A stretch of DNA of 64,000 nucleotides from Robiginitomaculum sp. (GCA_021776525.1 JAJFFT010000006.1:434001-498000), one strand, 5' to 3'; positions 27,043 through 37,668 are shown, counted from the stretch's first letter. Notes: generated by a model from the sequence alone, not told the origin. Made by a program: numbers and translations.

Positions 27043-28758
27043 ATGGCCAAATCACCTACCCGCACAAAAAGCACAGTTTCATCACACGAAGGCGTCGTTA
27101 TTCGCGCCGCTGGCACAGGCGAAATTGCTGATTTTATAAACCTGAAAGCCCCACCGCTGTTACGGGCAGAGATTCTTCACAAGCTCATGACCGGCATGGC
27201 CCAAGACAAACGGAAACACGCCGACCCTGTGACGCCGCGCGGCGTACGCATTAAAGGCGCGGTCATCGTCGGCGAGCTGGACCTATCGGGCTGGTCTGGA
27301 CGAGCCGATGATCCCTCGCGGCCCCTACCTACGCTGGAGTTGGAAGCATGCACCCTTGAGGAACCACTTTATCTGGACGACAGCCACATCCACAGTATCT
27401 CTATGCGCGGTTGCACTTTGCCGCTTCTATCTGCAGACAGTGCCCGAATTGACGGGTCAGTGCGCCTTAATGGCTCTGTGATTGCGGGCAATATCAATAA
27501 ACATTGCCAGGAACACCGCGCCATTGACTTTGCAGGCTCCAAAATTGGCGGCAACGTCATCTTGCGACACCATCTGAACCAACGCTTTACGGCCAACAGT
27601 GAAGTGACCTTTTTAGGGGCGCAAATTACTGGCGCCTTTAATGCCAGCGGGGCCCTGTTAAACAACCCAAAAGGCATAGCCTTGAATTTCACGCGGACAG
27701 ATATCAGAAACAGCGTGTTTATGACCTCGGACTGTAATCAGCGTTTTGAGGCCAAGGGAGAGTTGCGTTTTTGGATTGCACAAATTGGTGGTCAATTTGC
27801 CCTTAATGGGGCCTATATAGATAATAAGGACGGCTTGGCGCTGGGCCTTGATGGTGCTGTTATTCGCGGCAATGTGTTTCTTGTTCCTGCGGATAATGGT
27901 GACCGCTTTACGGCCATAGGGGAAATCCGCTTTGTCGGAACACGGATTGAGTCCAATTTAATTTCAAGAGATACCGATCTGGATGGTGTTTTTGATGCCC
28001 GCAACGCCCATATCAGCGCCCTGTTTGACGATGCGCAAACCAGCTGGCCGCGCCAACCAGGACAGATGAAACTTTCCGGTCTGACCTATGACCGCCTGCA
28101 CGGTAACGCCGATGACCAGCGCGATAATTCACTGGGTCGGCGCGTATCATGGATCAAACACCAGTACAAAAATCCCGAACACCCCATATGCGACGAATTT
28201 GACCCACAACCTTTTGATCAATATGCCAAAATCCTCCGCGCCAGAGGACAAAGTGCCGATGCAGATCAGATTTTGGTCGAAATGCGTGCCTTGCGCCTGC
28301 GCTCAAAAACTGACCCCTGGGCCATGCGGGCCTTTCAAAAGTTTTTAGGCCTGACCTGTCGTTATGGCTATTCTGGAACCCGAGCCATAACAGCCTTGCT
28401 GATCTGGATTGTTATTGGCACAGGCATGTATGGCGCACACGCGCTGGCCGGCCATTTTGGCCCCGCCGAACAAGTCATGCACGGGAACCACACAACAACC
28501 CCCAATACACGCATCAGCATTCCCGGTGTTATTGAAAAAGAAGTGCGCGGTTGTCCGGGCCTGATTGCACCGCTTTATGCCATGGATACCATTTTACCGA
28601 TTGTTGAATTTGGCCAACGCCGGGCCTGTGCTTTTGATCCGCCGGGGCGCCTTGGCGCACCACTTTGGCGCACCCTGGATTTTTTCTTTGCACTCATCGG
28701 GGCCATTCTTTTTGCCATTACTGTCGTTACTCTTACCGGGTTATTGCGTGAGGATTAG
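27043..28758 (+). CDS. Beta-helix-repeat protein with two C-terminal TM segments, function unknown
   Basis: ~53-54-aa repeats (RFTANSEVTFLGAQITG.../RFEAKGELRFWIAQIGG.../RFTAIGEIRFVGTRIES...); TM segments AITALLIWIVIGTGMYGAHAL and FFFALIGAILFAITVVTLTGLL. Confidence 0.7.
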   Translation: MAKSPTRTKSTVSSHEGVVIRAAGTGEIADFINLKAPPLLRAEILHKLMTGMAQDKRKHADPVTPRGVRIKGAVIVGELDLSGWSGRADDPSRPLPTLELEACTLEEPLYLDDSHIHSISMRGCTLPLLSADSARIDGSVRLNGSVIAGNINKHCQEHRAIDFAGSKIGGNVILRHHLNQRFTANSEVTFLGAQITGAFNASGALLNNPKGIALNFTRTDIRNSVFMTSDCNQRFEAKGELRFWIAQIGGQFALNGAYIDNKDGLALGLDGAVIRGNVFLVPADNGDRFTAIGEIRFVGTRIESNLISRDTDLDGVFDARNAHISALFDDAQTSWPRQPGQMKLSGLTYDRLHGNADDQRDNSLGRRVSWIKHQYKNPEHPICDEFDPQPFDQYAKILRARGQSADADQILVEMRALRLRSKTDPWAMRAFQKFLGLTCRYGYSGTRAITALLIWIVIGTGMYGAHALAGHFGPAEQVMHGNHTTTPNTRISIPGVIEKEVRGCPGLIAPLYAMDTILPIVEFGQRRACAFDPPGRLGAPLWRTLDFFFALIGAILFAITVVTLTGLLRED

Positions 28759-29065
28759 ATCGGCCTTTACCCAGAGCCCTTTTTAAGGCCGCAGACCTGG
28801 AACGCGATACTTTGAATTGAACGCCCAGATCTTTTAAGCAAACCATGACGCGGGCTTCGGTTCGGCAAATTTCGCCAACCGCCGACAGTCGCACTATGCA
28901 CTGGCGGCTGATTTGGAAAAACTCTGCCGGGTCCATCGTCTCGCGCACAGAGAGAAGCGACTCTTCATAGAGAAAGTCATTGCCCGATCCGGTGATCAGC
29001 TTGGCCGCCTTCAGCCAGGCACACACAGCATGAAAACCATCTTCATTTTGATCACCATCCTTCAC
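28733..29065 (-). CDS. Short LytTR DNA-binding domain protein (possibly truncated/degenerate)
   Basis: DFLYEESLLSVRETMDPAEFFQISRQCIVRLSAVGEI...FKVSRSRSAALKRAL. Confidence 0.6.
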   Translation of the reverse strand: MKDGDQNEDGFHAVCAWLKAAKLITGSGNDFLYEESLLSVRETMDPAEFFQISRQCIVRLSAVGEICRTEARVMVCLKDLGVQFKVSRSRSAALKRALGKGRSNPHAITR

Positions 29066-29239
29066 AGTTTAATAAACCGAGACTAGGAAAGATGTGGATG
29101 CCATATAAGAAGAGGGTGACCGAATGGCATTTTGATATGCCTGAATGGTCAAGGCTCGCATCAACAACAGGCCAGCACAGGGTGTTCGCCCTGATGTCGT
29201 GCCCGCAGGCAAAGGATAGTTTTGTGAAGAGAAACAATC

Positions 29240-29314
29240 TGGAGCGGGCGATCAGATTCGAACTGACGACCTAAACCTTGGCAAGGTTTCGCTCTACCCC
29301 TGAGCTACGCCCGC
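29240..29314 (-). tRNA. tRNA-Gly (anticodon GCC), CCA encoded
   Basis: Reverse complement GCGGGCGTAGCTCAGGGGTAGAGCGAAACCTTGCCAAGGTTTAGGTCGTCAGTTCGAATCTGATCGCCCGCTCCA folds as a cloverleaf with loop TTGCCAA. Confidence 0.95.
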
Positions 29315-29422
29315 ATCCGATTGAATGTTCCCGTCCGGCAGTGCCGAACAGGCGCGCGTTATTGCGCAATCCAGATAGGAATGCAAGAGAGGGCCAAGCG
29401 TTATTCTCAGTGAGGACAGATA

Positions 29423-29929
29423 ATGTCAGTAACCCGTGCTGTGCTTTTTGCTTTTTTGGATGATCTGGGCATTCCTCATACAACGCTAAACCACCGCCCG
29501 GTCTTTACCGTAGAAGAGGGTGCGGACATTAAGGCACAGATCGTCGGCGGACATTCAAAAAACCTGTTTTTAAAGGATAAGAAGGGTGTTTTTTTCCTGA
29601 TCTCTGCCCTTGGCGACACACAAATTCGTTTAAATCAGTTACATAAAACACTGGGCTGCGCGCGTCTGTCTTTTGGCAAAGCCGAAATTATGGAAGATAT
29701 GCTGGGCGTTACACCCGGCTCGGTTACGGCGCTGGCCCTGATCAATGACCAACCGCCACAACTGCGCTTTATTCTGGATGCGGCTCTAATGGCCCATGAC
29801 ATTGTCAACTTTCACCCGCTTATAAACGACGCCACCACCAGCATGGCCAGTGCTGATCTCGTCAAATTTGCCAAAGCCACCGGTCATGAGCCACAAATCG
29901 TTGATTTTGCCGCACTGGGGGCTGGTTGA
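29423..29929 (+). CDS. Prolyl-tRNA deacylase / YbaK-ProX-family trans-editing protein
   Basis: [65 protein letters not shown]. Confidence 0.88.
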   Translation: MSVTRAVLFAFLDDLGIPHTTLNHRPVFTVEEGADIKAQIVGGHSKNLFLKDKKGVFFLISALGDTQIRLNQLHKTLGCARLSFGKAEIMEDMLGVTPGSVTALALINDQPPQLRFILDAALMAHDIVNFHPLINDATTSMASADLVKFAKATGHEPQIVDFAALGAG

Positions 29930-29984
29930 AACACTTGCACGGCACAGCAAGGCATACCATCTTTGGTAAAGAATTTAGGAGCAC

Positions 29985-30911
29985 ATGATGAGCATGTTTG
30001 GAAATGGCGATACCGCATCACACGGCACAGATGGCGGGGCCCTGATCAAAGATAGTACGGATGCCAGTTTTATCGCTGATGTTGTAGAAACCTCGAAAAC
30101 CACACCCGTAATCGTTGACTTCTGGGCACCCTGGTGCGGCCCGTGTCGCCAGCTGGGCCCGACCATCGAACGCGTCGTCAAGGACGCCAAAGGTGCCGTC
30201 AAGCTGGTTAAAATAAATATTGACGAGAACCCCGCCATGGCCGGGCAATTGCGGGTACAGTCCATCCCCGCCGTGTTTGCCTTTAAGGATGGCAAACCTG
30301 TGGATGGTTTTATGGGGGCTCAGCCCGAAAGCCAGATTAAAGCGTTTGTTGATCGCCTGAGCGGTGAAACCGATGTCGAGGAAGAGGCCAATGCCCTGGT
30401 GGCACGCGGACAGGATGCCCTGAATATCGGTGACGCTGGCGGAGCAGCACAGGATTTTGCCGCCGTTTTGCAAATTGACCCGCAAAACCCCGGCGCACTG
30501 GCCGGTATGGCGCGGTGTTATCTGCTGAGCGACGATGTTGAAGGCGCCAAGGGCCTGTTGGCCGATCTGGATGATACAGCGCGCGACCATGTTGATGTCA
30601 AAAGCGTGCTGGCCGCCATCGATCTGGCCGAATCTGGCCCTGAAGGCAGCGCAGACAATGCCGAACTGATTGCTGCAGTAAACAACGCCCCGGATGATCC
30701 GGCGGCACGCTATGCTCTGGCCGAAGCCTTAAGCGCTGAGGGCCAGATGAACGACGCGGCAGAGCATTTACTACATGCAATCGCGATCGATAGAGATTGG
30801 AATGATATGGCTGCCCGCAAATTATTGCTAAAGCTTTTTGATGCTGCGGGGCCCACATCCAAATTTGCCGTAGAGGGTCGCAAACGCCTGTCCTCTTTGT
30901 TGTTCAGTTAG
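29985..30911 (+). CDS. Thioredoxin-TPR co-chaperone (CnoX/YbbN-like)
   Basis: VIVDFWAPWCGPCRQLGPTIE thioredoxin domain + C-terminal TPR-like helices. Confidence 0.9.
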   Translation: MMSMFGNGDTASHGTDGGALIKDSTDASFIADVVETSKTTPVIVDFWAPWCGPCRQLGPTIERVVKDAKGAVKLVKINIDENPAMAGQLRVQSIPAVFAFKDGKPVDGFMGAQPESQIKAFVDRLSGETDVEEEANALVARGQDALNIGDAGGAAQDFAAVLQIDPQNPGALAGMARCYLLSDDVEGAKGLLADLDDTARDHVDVKSVLAAIDLAESGPEGSADNAELIAAVNNAPDDPAARYALAEALSAEGQMNDAAEHLLHAIAIDRDWNDMAARKLLLKLFDAAGPTSKFAVEGRKRLSSLLFS

Positions 30912-30920
30912 GGTGCCGTC

Positions 30921-31115
30921 ATGAGTAAAGAAACCGAGACACGGCAGCCCGACCCCAAAATGCTGGAACTGCTTGTTTGCCCGCAAACTCATGGGCCGCT
31001 GGTTTATGACCGGGACGCAAATGAGTTGATTTCAAAAAAAGCCAAGCTGGCTTTTCCGATCCGCGAAGGCGTTCCCATCATGCTGGTCGATGAGGCCCGA
31101 AGACTGGATGATTAG
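30921..31115 (+). CDS. Trm112-family protein
   Basis: [49 protein letters not shown]. Confidence 0.92.
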   Translation: MSKETETRQPDPKMLELLVCPQTHGPLVYDRDANELISKKAKLAFPIREGVPIMLVDEARRLDD

Positions 31116-31300
31116 GCCGGTCGCCAAGCCGCTAAGTCGTTTCTATCCAAAACCAAACCACAGACAGCACAACCCCTAAACCGCACTCTTTAAGAATGAC
31201 CGCCCACCCGAGGTCAATTTTTTGTGATCTGCCAGGGGAATCCAATTATAATGCCCTCGCCCTTGTGTATAATGACATATGTTTGCGCAAGGGGTTTATC

Positions 31301-31837
31301 ATGAGCAAGACTTATAAGCAGCCTGGTTTTCTGGCCGCATTCTTTGGTTTCAAAAGAATGGTCTCACCAGTTTTCATCAGGCTTTTCTATTATCTGGGCA
31401 TGATTGGTATTCTGACCGGTGCCGGTGCTGCGTTTATGCAAAAAGGCCCTATGGCCGAACACATTCTCCATAGTGGCCTTTCGATCGGCGGCGCTGTCGG
31501 GTATTATGTGGCCATCGTTCTTGCCGCGTTAGCGCTCACCCTTATCTGGCGGTTTTGTTGCGAATTATTGATTGTACTGTTTTCCATCTTCAATCGTTTG
31601 GACGAGATATCATCTGCCTTAAACCATGCCGCCGAAGCAGCCGATGCGGCACCAAGCACCATTGCGGCTGTGCCCGTTTCAACACCTGAACCTGCGGCAG
31701 CAGAAGATAATCAGGGCAAGGCCCCTCCAAACGAGGCCGCCGCGGAAGGGGCCGACAAACCCTCTGCCGACACATCAAAAAACAGCACAAACGGTGAGAA
31801 AGAAGACGCCGCAAGTGACGACGAAAAGACAGATTAA
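31301..31837 (+). CDS. DUF4282 family membrane protein with disordered tail
   Basis: GFLAAFFGFKRMVSPVFIRLFYYLGMIGILTGAGA..LIWRFCCELLIVLFSIFNRLDEI; Ala/Pro/Glu-rich C-terminus. Confidence 0.78.
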   Translation: MSKTYKQPGFLAAFFGFKRMVSPVFIRLFYYLGMIGILTGAGAAFMQKGPMAEHILHSGLSIGGAVGYYVAIVLAALALTLIWRFCCELLIVLFSIFNRLDEISSALNHAAEAADAAPSTIAAVPVSTPEPAAAEDNQGKAPPNEAAAEGADKPSADTSKNSTNGEKEDAASDDEKTD

Positions 31838-31844
31838 ACAAAGG

Positions 31845-31874
31845 GGGCGGCAAGTGTTATTACACTTGCCGCCC
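31845..31874. terminator. Bidirectional terminator-like hairpin between DUF4282 gene and clpB
   Basis: gggcggcaagtgt-tatt-acacttgccgccc flanked by A/T runs. Confidence 0.85.
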
Positions 31875-31892
31875 TTTGAAACGGCGCTCTGA

Positions 31893-34484
31893 TCAGGAGA
31901 GCAATGTCTCCAGAGTTTTGCCATTAAAGGTTAGCGCACCATCAGCAACGCTGATCTTGATAATATCGCCATCTTTGACAATGCCTTCCAAAATGAGCTT
32001 GGCCAGCGGATCTTGTAATTGCTTCTGGATCACCCGTTTTAAAGGCCGCGCCCCATAAACTGGATCATAACCCTGATTACCAATCCAGGTGCGGGCTGCA
32101 TCATCCAGTTCCAGATCAATATGACGGTCTGCCAGAAGCGCCAGCAGGCGTTTCATCTGGATATCAACAATACTGGCCATGTGCTCGGCTTTGAGGCGTT
32201 GAAAGAGAATAATCTCATCCACGCGGTTTAAAAACTCTGGCCGGAAGTGCGAACGGACAACGCCCATCACCGCCTCGCGGCTTTCCTCGGACGATTCCGC
32301 CGAGGCCGCAGCCAGGTGCTCTGAACCCAGATTAGACGTCATAATGATCAGGGCATGGCGAAAATCGACAGTCCGTCCCTGACCGTCCGTCAAACGTCCA
32401 TCATCCAGCACTTGAAGCAATACGTTGAACACATCCGGGTGCGCTTTTTCAATCTCGTCCAGCAAGATCACCTGATAAGGCCGCCGTCGAACCGCTTCGG
32501 TTAACGCGCCACCTTCTTCATAACCAACATAGCCCGGCGGGGCACCGATCATGCGGCTGACAGAATGTTTTTCCATATATTCGGACATGTCCAGTCGGGT
32601 GATGGCGTGTTCATCATCAAACAAAAAATCTGCCAAAGCCTTGGTCAACTCGGTTTTGCCAACCCCCGTTGGCCCCAAAAACATAAAGGAGCCAATAGGT
32701 TTGGATGGGTCAGACAGCCCGGCACGGGCACGACGCACCGCGTCCGATACGGCGCGCAAGGCCTCGTCCTGACCAACCACGCGGGCGCGAAGCTGGTCTT
32801 CCATTTTCAACAGCTTCTCGCGCTCGCCTTCCAGCATTTTATCCACAGGAATGCCGGTCCAGCGCGACACTATGGCTGCCACCTGTTCGGCATCCACCAC
32901 TTCCATACTGGATTCGCTTTCGCTTTGTTCCTGCTCTTTTTGCAAAGCTTCTTCCAATTGCGGAATGCGACCATACTTAATTTCCGAGGCCCGGGCCCAA
33001 TCGCCATTACGCTCAGCCTCAGCCAGTTCGTTGCGCAAAATCTCCAACGCTTCCTTGGCCTTTGTGGCTTCTGACAGGCGTTCCTTTTCAGCGCACCAGG
33101 CACCGCTCAGCTCGGCGGATTGAACCTCCAGCTCTGTGATTTCTGCTTCCAGTTTTTTTAGGCGCTCCTTAGAGGCATCATCTTTTTCCTTACGCAAGGC
33201 CTCAACTTCGATACGGGCCTGCATCAGGCGGCGATCCACCTCGTCCAAAGCTTCGGGCTTGGAGTCGATCTGCATACGCAGCCGCGAAGCTGCCTCGTCC
33301 ATCAGATCAATGGCCTTATCAGGTAAAAACCGGTCGGTGATATAGCGCGTCGACAGTGTCACCGCAGCAATCAGCGCACTGTCGGCAATACGAACACCGT
33401 GGTGCACTTCGTATTTTTCCTTCAGGCCACGCAAAATGGAAACCGTGTCCTCTTCGCTTGGCTCTTCAACCATCACAGGCTGAAAGCGCCGTGCAAGGGC
33501 CGCATCTTTTTCCACGTGCTTACGATATTCATCCAGTGTCGTGGCACCGATGGCGTGCAATTCACCACGTGCCAAAGCGGGTTTGAGCAAATTAGAGGCA
33601 TCCATAGCCCCATCGCCTTTACCCGCACCAACCAGCGTGTGCATTTCATCAATGAAGAGGATGATTTCACCTTCGGCGGCCTGCACTTCGTTAATCACGG
33701 CCTTTAAACGCTCTTCAAATTCACCGCGATATTTCGCGCCGGCGATCAATGCGCCCATGTCCAGTGATAAAAGCTTTTTGTTTTTAAGTCCCTCTGGCAC
33801 GTCGCCATTCACAATGCGCAAAGCCAGCCCTTCGGCAATCGCGGTTTTGCCCACGCCTGGCTCACCGATCAGCACCGGATTATTTTTGGTGCGCCGGGAC
33901 AGCACCTGAATGGTGCGGCGAATTTCCTCATCGCGGCCAATGATCGGGTCTAGTTTGCCATCACGCGCCGCTTCGGTCAGATCGCGGGTGTATTTCTTCA
34001 AGGCGTCATAGGACTCCTCGGCAGAGGCACTATCAGCCGTGCGCCCCTTGCGAATATCGTTGATTGCCGCGTTCAGTTTTTGGGCGGTCAGACCGGCACG
34101 CTTTAGAATATCTGCGGTTTTGGCGTCTCTGGTCAGACACAAAGCCAGCAAAACACGCTCGACCGTGACAAAACTGTCGCCGGCTTTTTGGGCAACCTCT
34201 TCAGCGGCCTGTAAAACCTTGGCGGTTTCCGCCGTCATGTAAATTTTGCCGTCACCGCCCTCAATCTTGGGCAGCTTGTCCAGCACATCCGAAACCTCTT
34301 GCAAGGCAAGCTCGGGCTGTGCCCCTGCGGCACGCATCAAATTGGCCACCATGCCCTCACGGTCATCGAGTAGCGCTTTGAGTACGTGTTCTGGCGTAAA
34401 TTGTTGATGTCCGGCCGCTAATGCCAGTGTTTGTGCGGCTTGAATCATACCTTTGGCACGATCCGAAAATTTTTCTATATCCAT
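31893..34484 (-). CDS. clpB: ATP-dependent chaperone ClpB
   Basis: [38 protein letters not shown], coiled-coil M domain. Confidence 0.98.
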   Translation of the reverse strand: MDIEKFSDRAKGMIQAAQTLALAAGHQQFTPEHVLKALLDDREGMVANLMRAAGAQPELALQEVSDVLDKLPKIEGGDGKIYMTAETAKVLQAAEEVAQKAGDSFVTVERVLLALCLTRDAKTADILKRAGLTAQKLNAAINDIRKGRTADSASAEESYDALKKYTRDLTEAARDGKLDPIIGRDEEIRRTIQVLSRRTKNNPVLIGEPGVGKTAIAEGLALRIVNGDVPEGLKNKKLLSLDMGALIAGAKYRGEFEERLKAVINEVQAAEGEIILFIDEMHTLVGAGKGDGAMDASNLLKPALARGELHAIGATTLDEYRKHVEKDAALARRFQPVMVEEPSEEDTVSILRGLKEKYEVHHGVRIADSALIAAVTLSTRYITDRFLPDKAIDLMDEAASRLRMQIDSKPEALDEVDRRLMQARIEVEALRKEKDDASKERLKKLEAEITELEVQSAELSGAWCAEKERLSEATKAKEALEILRNELAEAERNGDWARASEIKYGRIPQLEEALQKEQEQSESESSMEVVDAEQVAAIVSRWTGIPVDKMLEGEREKLLKMEDQLRARVVGQDEALRAVSDAVRRARAGLSDPSKPIGSFMFLGPTGVGKTELTKALADFLFDDEHAITRLDMSEYMEKHSVSRMIGAPPGYVGYEEGGALTEAVRRRPYQVILLDEIEKAHPDVFNVLLQVLDDGRLTDGQGRTVDFRHALIIMTSNLGSEHLAAASAESSEESREAVMGVVRSHFRPEFLNRVDEIILFQRLKAEHMASIVDIQMKRLLALLADRHIDLELDDAARTWIGNQGYDPVYGARPLKRVIQKQLQDPLAKLILEGIVKDGDIIKISVADGALTFNGKTLETLLS

Positions 34485-34560
34485 GGGTATCCCCTGTTCT
34501 TTCAGCGAGATAGGGAGGACACTTGCCCGTTATGGCGCAAGAGCCTCGCCCTCTCCTTAC

Positions 34561-34590
34561 AGATAGTGTTGCTTTTTTGCCGCACAAGGG
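34561..34590 (-). promoter_or_regulatory. RpoH-like heat-shock promoter candidate for clpB
   Basis: Minus strand CCCTTG-N18-CTATCT upstream of clpB; partial match to alphaproteobacterial heat-shock consensus. Confidence 0.4.
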
Positions 34591-34611
34591 GGGTGCAAAA
34601 AAATCATCCGG

Positions 34612-35472
34612 TCAGTTTGTCGCACCATTTAACCCGGCCAAATTATCACGATACCGCCGGGAGGCCCGAAGGAGTGTGCCATCTTGCAAAGTCACATTAA
34701 GATCACCGCTGCCTGCGGGTCTGGTTTCACGAATTGCGTTGGCGCTGACCAGACGTGTGCGATGAATACGCAAGGCCTGTATGCCCGCCGCTTCCAATTG
34801 TTTTTGCAAGGCGGTAAGCGATGTGCGCACAAGATGTTGGCCTGTACCCGTAAAGACATCGACATAATTGCCTGCGGACTCGGCATAGACGAAATCCTCA
34901 GCCACCATATGGATGGTACGCGCCCCACATTTTAGCGACAAACGCCCGGTTTTTTTGGCTTCCGCGCGGGCGGCCTCAAGCTCGCGGCTTTGTTGCGCTA
35001 GTGTGCGCACAAGTATTAGCGTGCCGATAAGTAGAAAATACGTGCCCAAATCCTTTCTGTATTCGTAAATTATCTCGCGCACAACATCGCCAAAAAAAAT
35101 GTAATGTGCATCCAGTAAAATTGGCCAGGCTATTTTGCGCAAAACCACCATGAGGGCAATATGGACAAGGGAAAACACGATACTTCCCAGTGTCAGGCCC
35201 AACACAGCACGGCCCCAACTTTCCGGTAACAATGTGATCGAGCGTGATAAATGCGCCAAAAACGGCATTATGGCGAGAAGGGCAATCAGGCTACTTATCT
35301 CTGTAATCCACGGCGCCAGACCAAGCGGGGCCGCCCCCTCTCGCGCTGCCTCGATTTGTAATGAAGATACGTTGATCAGCGTGAAACAAAAGCCGACAAT
35401 TGCAACCCAGAACCAAACCCTTAGGTCCAGTTGTGTTTCTCTTTTGCGTATGTCTTCACGTTCATTGCCCAT
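34612..35472 (-). CDS. Membrane-anchored LytTR-family transcriptional regulator
   Basis: N-terminal TM helices; C-terminal EDFVYAESAGNYVDVFT...ALRIHRTRLVSANAI...LRASRRYRDNL. Confidence 0.88.
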   Translation of the reverse strand: MGNEREDIRKRETQLDLRVWFWVAIVGFCFTLINVSSLQIEAAREGAAPLGLAPWITEISSLIALLAIMPFLAHLSRSITLLPESWGRAVLGLTLGSIVFSLVHIALMVVLRKIAWPILLDAHYIFFGDVVREIIYEYRKDLGTYFLLIGTLILVRTLAQQSRELEAARAEAKKTGRLSLKCGARTIHMVAEDFVYAESAGNYVDVFTGTGQHLVRTSLTALQKQLEAAGIQALRIHRTRLVSANAIRETRPAGSGDLNVTLQDGTLLRASRRYRDNLAGLNGATN

Positions 35473-35661
35473 ATGTCCCTATACGAAACCATTTTGTTTC
35501 TGACTAGATACAAGACGCTAGCCGCTCCGCACCGGCCGCGCGCCGCATAGCCCCAAGGCTTGCCAGTTACCCCGCCGCCACGCCGCTCACCCCACCCCTC
35601 AAGACGCGCCCAACCGTGTGTGATGCCTTTCAGGAAAGTCGTTTTTGAACAGGAATATGTT

Positions 35662-36840
35662 ATGGGTTTTTCACACCAACAGGGTCGCCGGTATGATCTG
35701 GACTGGTTGCGGGTTATCGCCTTTGGCTTGTTGATTTTCTATCACATCGGCATGCTTTACGTGACGTGGGGCTTTCACATTAAAAGCCCCTATGCTGGAA
35801 CCTGGCCCGAACCTTTTATGAGGCTGGTAAACCCGTGGCGATTGTCTTTGTTGTTTTTTATATCAGGCGTTGCCGCCCGCTTTATGTTGGACAAGGTTTC
35901 ACGTGAAACCTTTGCCAAAGAGCGCCTTTGGCGTTTGTTTATCCCGCTTTTCATTGGCATGCAGTTTGTTGTTGCCCCACAAACCTATTTCCAGTTTTTA
36001 CAAGCCGGTACTATTCAGCCCGGTTTTTGGGCCTTTTTTGCACAATATTCCAACCCAGACTTTGTCTTTGAAGGTACGACAACGCCCACCTGGAACCATT
36101 TATGGTATGTGGCCTATCTCCTGGTCTATTCCTTCCTTCTGGTTGGCCTTGCCCCGACGATACAAGCCTTGGCACGCGGTCCGATTGGGCGGATCATAGC
36201 GCGGCAACCGGCTTGGGTGACGGCACTGGTGCTCCCCGTCATTCCCCTTCTTGTGGTGCGCTTTACCCTGGCACCACATTGGCCAACCACCCATAATCTG
36301 GTTTCTGACTGGGCCAATCATGGTGTCAGTTTTTATATTTTCCTCTTAGGCTATGGCATAGCCAAATCACCGGTCTTCTGGCGCGCCGTAGATAAAATGC
36401 GGTTTTGGGCGTTGGGTTTATCGATCGCCCTGATCGTTCCGCTTTCTTTTGTCTGGGTGAATTGGGACGGCTTTCTTGAATGGCTTGGGCCAAATTACGA
36501 GCACTCGTCCCTGTTGTTTCTGGCCAGGTCCGCTCGCGTTCTTTATGCATGGCTTGCGATCGTCAGTCTTTTGGGGTTTGGGCAGCGTATATTGAATAAG
36601 CCCAGCGCCGTCCTAACCTATCTCACCTCAATGGTTTTTCCTTATTATATCCTGCATCAAACCTTGTTGATCGTCATTGCTTATCCTTTGGGAAAAATGC
36701 GCCTTGGCCTGCCCGTTGAGGCCGGATTGGTGGTTATCGGAACCATTGCCGGATGCGTGTTGATCAGCGAGTTGATCATCAAACGCATTGCCTTGCTGAG
36801 GGTTTGTTTTGGAATGACGCTAAAAAGCAAACCTGAATAA
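35662..36840 (+). CDS. Acyltransferase-3-family (OpgC-like) membrane protein
   Basis: RRYDLDWLRVIAFGLLIFYHIGMLYVTWGFHIKSPY; ~10 TM; LTSMVFPYYILHQTLLIV. Confidence 0.87.
   Translation: MGFSHQQGRRYDLDWLRVIAFGLLIFYHIGMLYVTWGFHIKSPYAGTWPEPFMRLVNPWRLSLLFFISGVAARFMLDKVSRETFAKERLWRLFIPLFIGMQFVVAPQTYFQFLQAGTIQPGFWAFFAQYSNPDFVFEGTTTPTWNHLWYVAYLLVYSFLLVGLAPTIQALARGPIGRIIARQPAWVTALVLPVIPLLVVRFTLAPHWPTTHNLVSDWANHGVSFYIFLLGYGIAKSPVFWRAVDKMRFWALGLSIALIVPLSFVWVNWDGFLEWLGPNYEHSSLLFLARSARVLYAWLAIVSLLGFGQRILNKPSAVLTYLTSMVFPYYILHQTLLIVIAYPLGKMRLGLPVEAGLVVIGTIAGCVLISELIIKRIALLRVCFGMTLKSKPE
35895..35910. other. parS: parS-like 16-bp palindrome GGTTTCACGTGAAACC within acyltransferase CDS
   Basis: Exact 14-bp core GTTTCACGTGAAAC. 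Confidence 0.75.
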
Positions 36841-36897
36841 TGTTGGTGTTTGATCTAAGTCGCGATAGAAGGGGGGCCCCATAATCAGGAGGTCTGT

Positions 36898-37668
36898 ATG
36901 AGCGCGCTTTTTACCCCGGAAAATCTGTTTACCTTGTTAATGTTGATCGCCCTGCAGGCGGTCCTTGGGTTTGATAATCTTCTTTATATTTCCATTGAAT
37001 CCAAACGTGTTGAAAAGCGTCATCAGGCCTTTGTGCGTCAGGCCGGCATCGGCATCGCCATCATTTTTCGTATCGGCCTGCTGTTTTTGGTGATGAGCGC
37101 GGTCAGCATGTTTTCAACACCATTATTCAGCTTTGATTATACCGGTGTGGTGGAGGGCCGCTTTAACGTCCATAGCCTGATTACGCTTTTGGGTGGTGGC
37201 TTTATTATTTATACGGCCACCAAAGAAATCAGCCATTTATTGCTGGTCGACGATCTGGGGGGCGAGAAAAAAGAGAAGGGGTCGGTTACCAAAGCGCTGT
37301 TTTGGATTGTCAGCATGAACCTGGTTTTTTCCTTCGACTCCATTCTTTCGGCCATGGCGCTTTCCGACGTCTTTGTCATCATGGCCACGGCCATCATAAT
37401 TTCGGGCATAATGATGATTTGGCTATCTGATTATGTGGCTACGTTTTTGGAAAAAAACCGTATGTACGAAGTTATGGGTCTGTTTATCCTCTTCCTTGTC
37501 GGCGTGTTGCTGGTCACCGAAGGTGGGCACCTGGCGCATATTTCTCTCTTCGGGTTTGCCGTAGAACCCATGAGCAAGACCACGTTTTATTTTGTTCTTG
37601 CCGTCATCATCATTACCGATGTCATACAAAGCCGGTTTCGTAAAAACCCAATTGGTGCCAACACATGA
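36898..37668 (+). CDS. TerC-family integral membrane protein
   Basis: LQAVLGFDNLLYISIESKRV...VSMNLVFSFDSILSAMALSDVFVIMATAIIISGIMMIWLSDYV. Confidence 0.92.
   Translation: MSALFTPENLFTLLMLIALQAVLGFDNLLYISIESKRVEKRHQAFVRQAGIGIAIIFRIGLLFLVMSAVSMFSTPLFSFDYTGVVEGRFNVHSLITLLGGGFIIYTATKEISHLLLVDDLGGEKKEKGSVTKALFWIVSMNLVFSFDSILSAMALSDVFVIMATAIIISGIMMIWLSDYVATFLEKNRMYEVMGLFILFLVGVLLVTEGGHLAHISLFGFAVEPMSKTTFYFVLAVIIITDVIQSRFRKNPIGANT

Noticed and set aside
29240-29314. tRNA-Gly as an integration site for a genomic island
   Set aside because: No integrase and no obvious duplicated tRNA 3' end nearby; flanking genes look chromosomal
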